From positions 1 to 14,815 of the forward strand of contig JAABOA010000459.1 of the NCBI GenBank assembly GCA_015680635.1: a DNA stretch of 14,815 bases, written 5' to 3'. This document shows, piece after piece, positions 1 to 8,774 of this stretch (positions are counted from its first letter, which is position 1; the number at the start of each line of letters is the position of its first letter). Origin of the DNA: Lunasporangiospora selenospora. Taxonomy: Eukaryota; Mortierellomycota; Mortierellomycetes; Mortierellales; Mortierellaceae. The notes beneath the pieces are model-generated. The model searched no databases, had not been told where the DNA came from, and saw nothing but the letters and a program-made list of their open reading frames with translations. The position numbers and the translations under genes are program-made.

Positions 1-132
1 CACAAAGATCAAGGAACAAAACTTAAAGGAAACAAAAACGTGCTGTATTACGATCGTAGCTGTCAGTCTAAAGTAGTCTATCTTACTCAGCCACTCTAAA
101 CGAACCAAAAGGGCCGAAACCCATCCACTTCA
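1..132 (-). other. Left edge, probable continuation of retroelement
   Basis: On the minus strand this lies just downstream of the ORF1 stop (TAG at 133-135, followed directly by an in-frame TGA). After those two stops the same frame stays open to the window edge, about 43 codons, but shows no motif I recognise. If the upstream ORF is a DIRS-type ORF1, the reverse transcriptase and recombinase frames would lie beyond position 1. Nothing else is visible here. Confidence 0.2.
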
Positions 133-835
133 CTACACTTGACAAGATCCTTCATCGTCGCCCTGGTAATGATCCGTGTTGTTCTTGGGCTTGTCTTTAG
201 GCCTGAAGGTCTTCTCCAAGGAACGCTGGGTCTTGAGTTTATCCTTGTCTTGCTCCGGATTGATGATGTCTCTTGTAAGTAGTGCCCTTGGATTGACGAA
301 TGACTTCAAGTCGCATGCTCTGAACCTTGCCTGCAGTGCCTGCGAGGTGATCTCGCATGAGAGTGGCAAGGTTGGAGCAGATTTCCACCATGTCTTCAGC
401 GTTGATTGAGTCTCTCTCTTCCATACTCCAAATTTGATGAAGGAAGAGATCGATGGGTCTTGTGAGATTAACCAGTCTCTTTTGGATAGACCGCAGGTTA
501 GACTCGTGACTCTTTTGGAAAGAGTTGAGTTTGACAGTGGAAGTTGTCTTGGGAGGTTCGTACTGCATCTTGGAGTTCTTTGGGTAGGGTCTAAACTGTT
601 CCCAAAAATTGTCGTCGGTGATCTCATTCCGATAGAATGAATCAGGGTCGGAGGGCCAGATAGGAGGGTAACGATCACGCTCTTCTTCAGAAGGATTGAA
701 GGTGCGAACTTGGATAGGATCCTTGATTTGGGGATCCTTGTTGTGGGTGGAATCTTGCGTGAGCTTAGCAAGTTTTTTGGCCATTGCGGCTAGCTGATGT
801 TGAAGGGCAGCAATTGCATCATCGTTGTGGGACAT
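133..835 (-). pseudogene. Frameshifted retroelement ORF1 (Gag-like, DIRS-type suspected)
   Basis: The reading starts at ATG 833-835 (MSHNDDAIAALQHQL) with a short heptad-like N-terminus that could form a coiled coil. It continues through a charged middle (FNPSEEERDRYPPIWP) to a helical core around NLRSIQKRLVNLTRPIDLFL and LATLMRDHLAGTAGKVQSMR. This layout (NP...YP, a block of 'IQ...L...RPID' and 'L..D....V...R') resembles ORF1 proteins I recall upstream of reverse transcriptases in Rhizophagus and Mortierella DIRS-like elements; that is from memory. The first frame ends at 239. The expected basic tail (INPEQDKDK, then SLEKTFRPKDKPK) is in another minus frame that stops at 133. The switch point lies around 268-290, so the copy carries a small indel. 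A real short isoform ending at 239 is possible but less likely, since the second frame reads so naturally. No function beyond element structure can be claimed. Confidence 0.5.
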
Positions 836-1240
836 GGAGGGTTAGATTTTGTGTGCGGGAAATGTCCCTGGCGAAACAAGATCACTGGTAGAGTTTGTTT
901 GTTTGTTGTTTTTTTTTGGTCGGGTACTTTTATTCAGCCTCGACAATGTGGTGTAATAGATGAGCCACTTGTTTCTCTTTCTGCTTTTACAGGGGGTGGA
1001 AACTTCGCCGAAAAGTAGGTACTTTTTTCTTCAAAAGTATGTTACACGTGTGAAATGTGGTATTGTGTGGGACACAAAGTAACGAGTCAAGAAGCTGTTT
1101 TATTATGGTTCCTGGCTTTGCCAAATAAAAAGGGGAATCCCGCTGTGACGGGTACCCGGTTGCCGTGGCTGCTAAACCATGACACACGTAAGGTCCTGGC
1201 CCTGGTATCCAAGGACAATAAGACCTAACAACGCACATCC
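836..1240. other. Flank of retroelement ORF1 with short inverted repeats
   Basis: No convincing gene. On the minus strand this is the leader of the ORF1 and could hold the element terminus. It contains a 16-base palindrome with 7-base arms (AAAAGTA GG TACTTTT, 1011-1026), a further AAAAGTA copy near 1034, a GTACTTTT copy near 925, and an imperfect stem GTTAC-N2-GTGT / ACAC-N3-GTAAC across 1041-1083. No long terminal repeat can be identified from one side only. Confidence 0.25.
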
Positions 1241-1819
1241 GAATGCCTATTTCAGTCTCGTCTAGTATGAGTCATCCATCCAATATATTGTTTTCATTTT
1301 TTGCGCGACCTTACTCTCAACTCATAGTGCCCGCCCTTTATCTTGTCAACACCTCATACCCTTCCTTCATAATCCTCCGTCTCTACCTCTTTTCTCTTCT
1401 TCTCCTTTGTCCTTTTCAATCATCTCTTCTTCCTCTGTTCTTAATCTCCATTGCCTTTACTGCCACACTCTTTTTCATTTCAGATTCCTAGGACTGTAAT
1501 ATTTCTGTCGTGAATGAGTCGCGACTGCAGTCAGAGACGATTACACTAATGACAAGACAAAGGAGAGAACCTGCCCAGGTGGCTAAACACCAAGGAATGT
1601 AACAGATACGCTTACTAGACGGTCGAAATAAATCCGAGTAAAAGCCAACAGGAGAAAAGAATCGTATAATCATCGCGATTGCCAGCTTGCTAAGATGTAT
1701 CCGGGCCCTGGTCATGCACTGCAGAGCACAGATCGTCACTCCACCGACGCACGGTATCATGAGTACCCTTCTGATAGAGCTATCTTCTCTCCAGGATATG
1801 CAACAGGAATCGCGACACC
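1241..1819. other. Gene-free stretch with pyrimidine-rich tract
   Basis: Bases 1360-1490 of the plus strand are strongly C/T-rich (CTC, TTCTTC, CCTCTT runs) and end in TTTCATTTCAG, which looks like a 3' splice site or a fungal leader, but no supported exon follows on the plus strand. A minus-strand 90-codon frame (1488-1760) has an ATG and hydrophobic stretches but no recognisable family features, so I do not call it a gene. Confidence 0.3.
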
Positions 1820-2134
1820 TTACAAAGTCTTGTAGGTTGAAGACGAGTTTTTAGTCAGGACAAACTGGTTTTCAGACTCTTTTGATCTGTGAGATGACGG
1901 CCCTCTTCCAGCAAAAGACACCGAGAAGGAGCACATTGAAACAAAGCAACATTCTAAAGAGCGTTTATCACCCATTGCAAGCACGTGGTTGTGAGCGATG
2001 AGTTTATTCCTTCTTTCTTGCGCCGCCTCACGCTTTAGATTCGCAAGCTTGGAGATAGCAAAGGAGCGTTGGACAAAAGGCTCCTGAATGATCAATGTCC
2101 GAGTAAATCTGGTGTGTTGGGAGCTGGTGGTCAC
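1820..2134 (-). other. Unrecognised coding-like segment without ATG start
   Basis: A 104-codon minus-strand open frame whose middle reads like real protein: a charged helical stretch (KLANLKREAAQERRNKL) followed by IAHNHVLAMGDKR. The first codon is GTG and no ATG precedes it in frame before the stop of the small secreted-protein ORF just upstream. It may be an exon or relic of a lost gene, or a chance frame. I recognise no family. Confidence 0.15.
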
Positions 2135-2155
2135 TTCATTGAGGTTGAGACAAGC

Positions 2156-2401
2156 TTAACAGATACCACATTCAAATATTTTTGTCGTCAAAATGAAGCT
2201 ACATATACCCGTTTCACTACAGATCTCGCACTTCTCTTTGCAATACTGTATATGAGAAGAACAGTGATCTTTCACTCCAGAGGTGCAAATTTCTTTTCGT
2301 TTGGTCAGAGAGCCCCCATAGGAGAGGGCCTGATACTCTGTAGGCGCCGCCGCAGCAAAGATGGCGACAGCACTTAATGCTATGGGCGTAGAGAGACGCA
2401 T
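2156..2401 (-). CDS. Putative small secreted cysteine-rich protein
   Basis: Intronless 81-residue ORF starting at ATG 2399-2401 (MRLSTPIALSAVAIF) and ending TAA at 2156-2158. The first ~19 residues form a textbook signal peptide: basic n-region, hydrophobic core, small residues AAAA before PTEY. A dibasic Lys34-Arg35 follows, a Kex2-type processing site, which would release a ~46-residue peptide. That peptide has eight cysteines (39, 47, 54, 58, 61, 67, 78, 81; spacing C-x7-C-x6-C-x3-C-x2-C-x5-C-x10-C-x2-C) and ends in CGIC. An even cysteine count and compact size suit a disulfide-stabilised extracellular peptide. I do not recognise the spacing as a named family. Effector, antimicrobial or wall-associated roles are all possible and none is shown. 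A frame extension upstream begins only with TTG, so the ATG at 2401 is the start. It sits alone among decayed sequence. Confidence 0.6.
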   Translation of the reverse strand: MRLSTPIALSAVAIFAAAAPTEYQALSYGGSLTKRKEICTSGVKDHCSSHIQYCKEKCEICSETGICSFILTTKIFECGIC

Positions 2402-2978
2402 GCTTGTTTTTTTTATGGGAGTCAAGTGTATTTAATAGGTGGGAATGCTAGAGGTTCTTGAGTTTTTTAACAATTTTGGTCCCGTTGTCCAGTATGCGTA
2501 TAAATATCTTCCAAGAGTCTGATCGAGAAAATGCTTCTGTGTGCGTGAGGTTGTAGTGAAAAGCCGTGAGTGTGGAGGATGTCGGTCCGTCTAGAGTGTT
2601 GGAATCAAAGATGTGTTGGTACCGGACGCTGTACGTCTCTTTCGCCTTTTATACGGGACGCCCCTTTATGCGCCAAGAGGCGAGAGGAGCCACCAAAGTC
2701 TTGGTCAGACCGGGAGAGAAGGGAAGGGGAGAAGATGGGGGGAGGGGGATGGAGATGCAGGAGGATCAAGGAGTGAGCACACCATGGAAAATGGTTGTAG
2801 CAAATACCTTATTCTATTACGGTGAACGCTCAACTATCCAATTGAGAAGATTAGAGACATAGGTGGTTTCTCCACTTTTGAGTCATTATTGCATGCCTCT
2901 AGCAAAAGGGCTACTTTCCTATCACTGACACCCACAATCCCAAAGCTTTCAGTGACTTCAGGGGTATTTGTACTACCT
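2402..2978. promoter_or_regulatory. Upstream region of the secreted-protein ORF
   Basis: This is the 5' side of the minus-strand secreted-protein ORF. TATAAATA (2499-2506) lies about 95 bases upstream of that ATG, but it matches a TATA box in the plus orientation; in the minus orientation it reads TATTTATA, a poorer match. An oligo-T run at 2405-2414 reads as A-run immediately before the ATG on the coding strand. Bases 2690-2770 are purine-rich (GGGAGAGAAGGGAAGGGGAGAAG). Overlapping plus frames here lack ATG starts or family features and look like chance. Confidence 0.3.
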
Positions 2979-3480
2979 TCAAATATTGGGAAAATATAGC
3001 GCCGAGAGGGTGCAATCAGGTTCTATTCGTCCCAGATCCTTCTCGAGTGTATGTGATAATACTAGACAAACGCTTGCTGAGATACCTTGAGTAGATTCGG
3101 GCTTATCCAGAACTTTGTTAGATCCCACAGTCAAAATGCTAGCTGGCTTTAAGATCGTGTTGTTGTTGTACTCAGTTACCTTGAGAATCGACGTTTTTTG
3201 CTGAGGACTTGCAGGTGCATCCAAGAAGATAGTGATACCCTGTAAATGCTCCTTTGGAATGAAGGTTGTATGTCAATCGGAGCCGCCTTTTCATTTCTTT
3301 TAGAAATATGGATATGGATCAGAAGAACCCGTTCAGTTAGCCTGGAGGATAGAATAAAATTGACAAGGAAAATAACAAGCTTGCCTTGGGTTTGGAAGGC
3401 AAAGCAAACCAAGGGGCGAACCTTCAATATAGACGTAAATGGTACTCAAAGGAACAAGGCGATCCCCGCGACTTGGATCC
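2979..3480 (-). pseudogene. Decayed coding-like region, family unknown
   Basis: One minus-strand frame reads like protein in two blocks separated by stops: 3480 to about 3350 (VPLSTIYVYIEGSPLGLLCL) and about 3272 down to 2979 (IPKEHLQGITIFLDAPASPQ, later NNNTILKPASILTVGSN), ending TAA. The blocks are in the same frame with TGA and TAA/TAG codons between, including TGA at 3273-3275 immediately before the second block, and the gap may hold an intron. The mix of hydrophobic beta-like stretches and N/T/S residues suggests an extracellular or membrane-anchored protein, which is inference. No ATG start is visible. I could not match it to a family. Confidence 0.25.
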
Positions 3481-3769
3481 TATGCGGCACTCACTCTACC
3501 TTCGGAATATAGTAGAATGCATTCGAAAGAAACGCTAATCAGGCTCCCCTCGAGTTCCGCTACACATCTTTTACCAAAAAGTCTACTCAATCTTGTCTAT
3601 TCAACCTTGCACATTGTTTTCACACTACCAGATATTTTCCGATTAGCAAAAAAAATAATATTTTCAACTCTGTTCTAAAGTTTGAAAACAACTAATCGAG
3701 GTACCTGTGGTAAAGGTTGTTCTTTTCTTTCTTTCTCTCTTTCGAGAGTCAGCGAGAGCTTTAAAATGA
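3481..3769. other. Intergenic region
   Basis: No gene seen. It includes an A-rich stretch near 3649-3660 and a (TTTC)n/CT microsatellite-like run at 3721-3742. It is the 3' flank of the reductase pseudogene on the minus strand. Confidence 0.3.
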
Positions 3770-5036
3770 TTAGAGTGAGGCTACTTTGATGGTAACCTTT
3801 CCTGCATACTTGCCTTCTAGGTAGTCGGAAAACGCGGCTGAAGCATTTTCCACTCTGTCCACCACCGTGTCTCGGATCTTGATCCCATTCTTCTAAACCA
3901 ACGGTTGGAATTCTTCCCACACTTCAACAAACTTGCCAATATGATGGAACACCGTAAAGCCATTGATCTTCAGGGCCACCATCGCGGCCAAGAAGAAGAT
4001 CTTTGTTGGGTGTGGCGCTCCTCCGTTGGCAATCGATGGACTTCTAATCACAATGATCTGCCCTCCATCCTTGAACTTCTCGAGAGCAACATCCAACATC
4101 TCTTCACCAACAAGACCAATGTAGGTATCGATACCGTCAGGTACTGCCTCTCCTAGAGCTTCTCGTATATCTTAGCTCTTGTGGTTGAATGCATAATCAA
4201 GATGGAGCTAGTCTTTGAGGTAGCGCGCCTTCTCTTCCGAGTCTGTGCTATCAATCACGTGGACTCCTCCATGCTTGCCAGCATTGCTATTGAGATACAA
4301 CAAGACTAATGGACTGTGAGAGGAGGGATAGTCTGTCAGTCCCAGGAGCCTTGAGTTTACATCATGTAACATCTTTCAACATCAGGATCTATAAACAAAG
4401 ATATGAAAAGAGAAATGTTGAACAACGGATCATACCCTGCAGCAGAGGAGATAAACACCTTCTGGCCTGACTTGTAGTTTAAAAGTGCCTTGGTAGCGGT
4501 ATAGACGGTCAGGTCATTGATTCAAAGCGTGTTTGTGTAAGTTTGGAGAGGAAACTTGGGATTCCGGGCATCAGGAATGATAAACACCCCAAAATCATTG
4601 GTAACCCGTATATACTCTTCCCAGGCAATAGAGGAGCTGAGGACAATTGACGAGACAAGATACTTTTCGTTCTTGGATTTGATCACCTCGGCTACTCCGA
4701 AGCCTGTGATGGCGTGACCGATGGTATCCTCTTCGGTAAAGTGCTCTCCGAACGAGAAGCGGGCATCTGAAGGGAAACCAAGCAATAGGTGTGTTAATAG
4801 CGAGCATCTTGAAAGGATATGGTCTAGGTGCAATCTCTACACAAGGGCCTAAGCCGAGATAGAGACTACGGAGCAGGAACTCACCATCTTGAAGAGAGGT
4901 ATCGATTGACGGTCTCGACGTCAAAATTATCAGGAGAGAGCTTGACATCGGGATCAGAGTACTTGGCACTCACAACTCGGGTGTTGGAGAGAGAAGACTT
5001 GGTGGACAAAAGGGTTTGGTTTGTTGGGCTGTGTGA
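3770..5036 (-). pseudogene. Pseudogene of NADP-dependent medium-chain reductase (alkenal double-bond reductase type)
   Basis: The parts clearly belong to the zinc-free medium-chain dehydrogenase/reductase family (alkenal reductase, prostaglandin reductase, YfmJ group), cytosolic enzymes that reduce alpha,beta-unsaturated carbonyls with NADPH. Exon 1 (to 4843) has SNTRVVSAKYSD and LQDGEFLLRSLYLGLGPY; exon 2 (4766-4436) has HAITGFGVAEVIKS and VYTATKALLNYKSGQKVFIS; exon 3 (4313-3770) has the NADP-side HVIDSTDSEEKARYLKD, then DGIDTYIGLVGEEMLDVAL and the C-terminus VENASAAFSDYLEGKYAGKV. Introns 4767-4842 and 4314-4435 are GT-AG and keep phase. Damage: an apparent extra base near 4904 shifts exon 1; in-frame stops are TGA 4522-4524, TAG 4208-4210, TAA 4172-4174 and TAG 3893-3895. 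After SSAAG the nucleotide-binding turn reads PLVLLYLN, lacking the usual glycines. No in-frame ATG lies between the upstream TAA and SNTRVV. Remaining length implies about 350 residues, normal for the family. Decay looks fairly recent, because splice sites survive. Confidence 0.87.
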
Positions 5037-5840
5037 GTGGTTTATCTGAATGTTTGACGATGTTTACCTAGGACTGCTTGAGCAGTAAACAATGATGGGC
5101 CTGTCAAATGGCATGAATGCGTAAAGAGGTACTTGTCAAAGTTGGCGTTCAATTATACATCGCTTTGTGAGCCTTTGCAAGAATGGAAAAGCTGCAAATT
5201 GGGAAAGCAATTGTCTCCCGAGAATGCGATTGCTGGTCAATGATCGCAAAGGTACGGGTATGGGGAGAGAAGAGACAGAAAGTGATGTTGGGAAAGTGGA
5301 GATGATGTTCTGGAGCCGAGTAGATAGCCGGAGCGATGCAGGGTCGGCATGTGCAAGCGAAGCGAGGCGAGACAAGGCTATCTGTCAATGGTCGAAGCTC
5401 AAAGAGCATTGGTCCGAGCGCGGCATTGGCCAAGACTCGATGGCTTGCATTGTGAGAAATAAAATCCGTGTCAACACTGCCCTCCTCAGTGTTAATCCCT
5501 GGCCGTTTCTCCCCTTTCCATCCTTTACCTCTTTCTCCTTTCTACTCTTGCTCCTCGACGTTGTCCCCTGCCTCCATTCACCACTCGCAACTGGCCCACT
5601 GCTCTCGTTGCTGCATTTTTTTTTCTATTGGTCTGTGCTTTTGGACTGCCTCGACTAACCCTCGTTGGAATATTAACTTCAGCCTGCTGCAAAGTAAGCG
5701 CGCCTTTCCGGCTCCAGTCCCGACCTGCAACCTGGCCAACCACTGTGGAGCAGAGAAAGACAAAAAGTGATCTTCAGGAACTAGGCGATGGAGGAAGGAG
5801 CAATGGACAGGGCATTCGCTAATCTTTCCGCATCTCAATC
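5037..5840 (+). promoter_or_regulatory. Promoter and CT-rich leader of DGAT1-like gene (divergent intergenic region)
   Basis: The region lies between the minus-strand reductase pseudogene and the plus-strand acyltransferase. Two inverted CCAAT boxes (ATTGG at 5408-5412 and 5425-5429, 17 bases apart) precede an A/T-rich AAATAAAA near 5457-5464. A long pyrimidine-rich tract follows (about 5475-5640), typical of fungal leaders around transcription starts. The transcription start itself cannot be fixed. Plus and minus frames in this stretch have no family features. Confidence 0.4.
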
Positions 5841-7782
5841 ATGTCCATGTGCATCCTGTCATTGTCAATAGCTGTGTCATCTCCAATGGCGGAAACGGAT
5901 TCTCTTCCAGCCGCTCTTCCAAGGGTCGAGACCATCAACCGCCTACCAAAAGTTGACCTCTCGGCCTACAGACACACCCTCCCGGTACATGTTGCCATTG
6001 CGCCGAGTCCACTTTCCAAGGAAGCGCCTCCCGAGAGCTATAGAGGTTTTGTGAACCTGGGAAGTACGTCCTCCCCCTCTCCCTCCCTCTTTCTCTCCCT
6101 CCCACACACATTGCAATGGCCTATAGTCGGGTGGGTAGGGGATGTAACCATGTGGATTCTGGCTGACCAAGGCAAATTCCAAGATAAGGGGGAGAAAAGG
6201 CTCAATCGAACTTGGGTGCCGCAAGAGTTGGTGGGGGAAATACTCCAGGGCGTATTGCGTGCGAAGCTCGTTCTAACAAGCGCTCCCATGGGGTCACAAC
6301 ATTAACCACACCAAACCATATTAGTGCTCTTGCTCTTTGGCAACAACATCCGTCTTATTATCGAGAACTATCTCAAATACGGCATCCTAATTTCGTTCCC
6401 AGGATCGTCAGTATCCAAGGGCGACTGGACCTATACAGCTTTGACACATATCATCCTGCCGCTTAATGTCCTAATAGCCTTCTCCTTGGAAGCGTGGGCC
6501 AGGAAACGTGCCATTGGATATCGCAAACGACGTTCCGAGACCATTCCGCAACCAGGAGCGGTCGCAGCAGGGGATTTCCCGGATCCAAAGCTCACCCTCC
6601 AAACTACTAAACGACTCGATGCTAGTGCCCGTCTTGAGCAATCAATCGTTGGCTGGCTCCACGCATTGAATGCAACAGCAATTCTGGTCTGGCCGTCCAT
6701 AGTGACGTACTATTATATCTTTCATCCATTCATGGCCATGTCCTGTGTCATTGCTGGGTGCATCCAGTTCTTCAAGATGACATCGTATGCTCTTGTCAAC
6801 CATGACTTCCGAGCAGCCTATATCTTTGACAAGCCACGGGAAGAGCTCGGTCATGTTGCTAAGGTCCATTCTGACTCGGTTCAGGTGACCAATGAAGAGG
6901 TCTATCAGTACGATATCCAGTATCCCGACAACATTACACTGAAGAACATGTCATACTTTTGGCTAGCCCCAACACTCTGCTACCAGCCCTCTTATCCGCA
7001 GACCAAGGTCTTTCGCAAATCATTTTTCTTTAAGCGAGTTCTCGAAATCCTGACATGTCTTGGCATGATGTATTTCCTAACAGAACAATACGCCACCCCG
7101 ACGTTGAGGAACTCTGTTCAAGCCTTTGACCAGCTTGCGGTGGCAAGTCTTGTGGAGCGAGTTTTGAAGATGAGCACGACAAGTGTTATTATCTGGCTTC
7201 TCATGTTTTACACTGTCTTTCACTCATGCTTCAATGCTCTCGCCGAGGTACGTGCACTCACATGTCTACGATGTTTTCAAACACACGACGGGATGCATGC
7301 CAATGCATTGATTGCTCACACCCGCAGTATCTGTTATTTTTTTTTATTAGTTTTTATACTTTGGTGATAGACATTTCTACCGATCATGGTGGAATGCAGG
7401 CAATCTGCAAACATACTGGAAGACATGGAACCTGCCCATGTACACCTTCTTCAAGAGACATGCATACCTGCCCATGATTACCTCAGGAGTGCATCCACTT
7501 GTGGCGTCCATCATCGTCTTTACCATTTCGGCACTGTTGCACGAAGTGGTGATTGGATTCCCAACGCATATGCTGCTTGGCTATGCCTTTGCAGGGATGA
7601 TGTGCCAGATCCCATTGATTGCTATTACTCAGCCGCTTGAGAAATGGCGAGGGCCTGCAAGTGGGTTGGGCAACATGATTTTTTGGGTTTCGTTTACGAT
7701 TGTTGGGCAGCCGGCTTGTGCCATGCTGTATTATTACCATTGGACGAAGCGGAATATGGATGCCTCTGCATCCTCAGTCTAG
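5841..7782 (+). CDS. DGAT1: Diacylglycerol O-acyltransferase, DGAT1 type (MBOAT family)
   Basis: Catalyses acyl-CoA + diacylglycerol to triacylglycerol in the ER membrane, the last step of storage-oil synthesis. Exons 5841-6063, 6325-7247 and 7351-7782 are joined by introns 6064-6324 (gtacgt...ttag) and 7248-7350 (gtacgt...ttag). Total 1578 nt, 525 aa; family members are usually about 490-530. Visible features: an N-terminal soluble segment ending RGFVNLG; the MBOAT opening NNIRLIIENYLKYGIL; FFKMTSYALVNHDFR; the DGAT1 signature YPDNIT (274-279) plus APTLCYQPSYP (289-299); FGDRHFYRSWWN (386-397); TWNLPMY with conserved Asn409; and the catalytic His446 in SALLHEVV. About nine hydrophobic segments can be seen. 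The FYxDWWN motif has Ser instead of Asp at 394. A second ATG at 5886 (CCAATGG context, MAETDSLP) would give 510 aa and avoids an atypical hydrophobic N-terminus, so it may be the true start. Retention of intron 1 runs into TAA at 6303-6305. Sterol acyltransferase (ARE/SOAT) is the alternative; APTLCY with YPDN favours DGAT1. Confidence 0.88.
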
Positions 7783-8774
7783 AATGAAGCGAATGGCTGA
7801 GCCGAGTCTCGGATCACTGGATACTTTTGATATATTTATAAAAAAAAACACTCCCAGTCGAGTACTAGTCAAGCCTTGTGTGTCTGAACCTTGTTGGTTG
7901 CTCGGATGTTTGGTCGTCTTACTCAGAGATTAACCATAGACTCTTCCAGAACAATGGTGGAGCATACCAAAGCCTTCAGGGGAAAAAAGGTTTAGGGCTT
8001 GGCCCGTTCTTGGACATGGTCCGAGGGTTTTACTTGTGAATCTTGAGCTCTCCCAGAAAACTGACTCGATGAAGATGTGCTGTGTGTGCGACTGAAAGTT
8101 ATACTGTTGTTAAGGTGACATGTGAGGTATTAAAAAAAACAAATAAAAAAAAAAAGGCATAGCCCTCGTTATCAGTGGATCGTAACTTAAGCAACATTTG
8201 TGGTCATTAGTTCAAAAGGCAGGGTTAGATTTAACAGTTGTCTGGCTGTCAAGGACAAATACACGACTCCCATATTTGAAACAGGTGGAAGGACGGACTA
8301 GAAAATCACGAGACGCGTCCCATGCGTCCATTTACACCACGTTCTCAATCCGTGAAAAGTGGAGCTTGTCTGCGTCTCTTGTTGTAAAGAGGGCTGACAA
8401 AACATGGCACTCTCACTACACTCTTATCCCACGCTACCTTCTTACGATGCTCGGCTGGATCATTTAAATATCTTGTGGAATCATTCGTGTGGCGAAGCCT
8501 TTTCAAACAACATTTCCAACGTCGTAAAGTGTTGCGTGGCACCTATTCTCATTGTTCAGACTTTCTCAAAATCTGTTTCCGCTTTTATCTCCCATGGCGT
8601 ATACAAACAGCAGAGTAAGTCTACACAAGAGCATTGAATTACTCTGTTGGTTATCTCAAAGGTGATGCCAGTCTGGGTCACGAGGAAATGATTGGTGGTG
8701 TGACTAGACGCTTTCCATCAAGGTTTAGATCATGGTTCCAAACCATGAACGTCTGTTAGATATGTCAGCGCATC
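7783..8774. other. 3' flank of DGAT1 and gene-poor region
   Basis: The start of this region is the 3' UTR of the acyltransferase (A/T-rich ATATATTTATAAAAAAAAC at 7831-7849; no exact AATAAA there). At 8131-8156 there is an A-rich stretch with a perfect AATAAA inside it. A plus-strand 77-codon frame from ATG 8404 (AACATGG context, MALSLHSYPTLPSYD) ends at 8637 and passes a GTAAGT-like donor at 8616-8621. It has four cysteines but no signal peptide or family features, and I do not call it a gene. Confidence 0.3.

Noticed and set aside
1243-1491. Plus-strand hydrophobic 82-codon ORF
   Set aside because: Hydrophobicity comes from the pyrimidine-rich tract; Leu, Phe and Ser runs are expected from CT/TT-rich DNA.
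3770-4313. Reading the reductase stops as reassigned codons (alternative genetic code)
   Set aside because: All three stop types occur there, plus a frameshift, while DGAT1, SAR1 and PTAR1 nearby have no internal stops and end in standard TAG or TAA.
4595-4969. A 124-codon minus frame across the reductase locus as a separate gene
   Set aside because: Its first half is reductase exon 1 in the shifted frame; it then reads through the intron 4767-4842 into exon 2 out of frame.
5167-5658. 163-codon plus frame upstream of DGAT1
   Set aside because: It starts at a non-ATG codon, has low-complexity hydrophobic content from the CT-rich leader, and shows no family features.
5841-6305. Stand-alone 154-codon protein from the first DGAT1 frame
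   Set aside because: After 6063 the sequence becomes CT-rich intron; splicing at gtacgt/ttag restores the MBOAT frame exactly.
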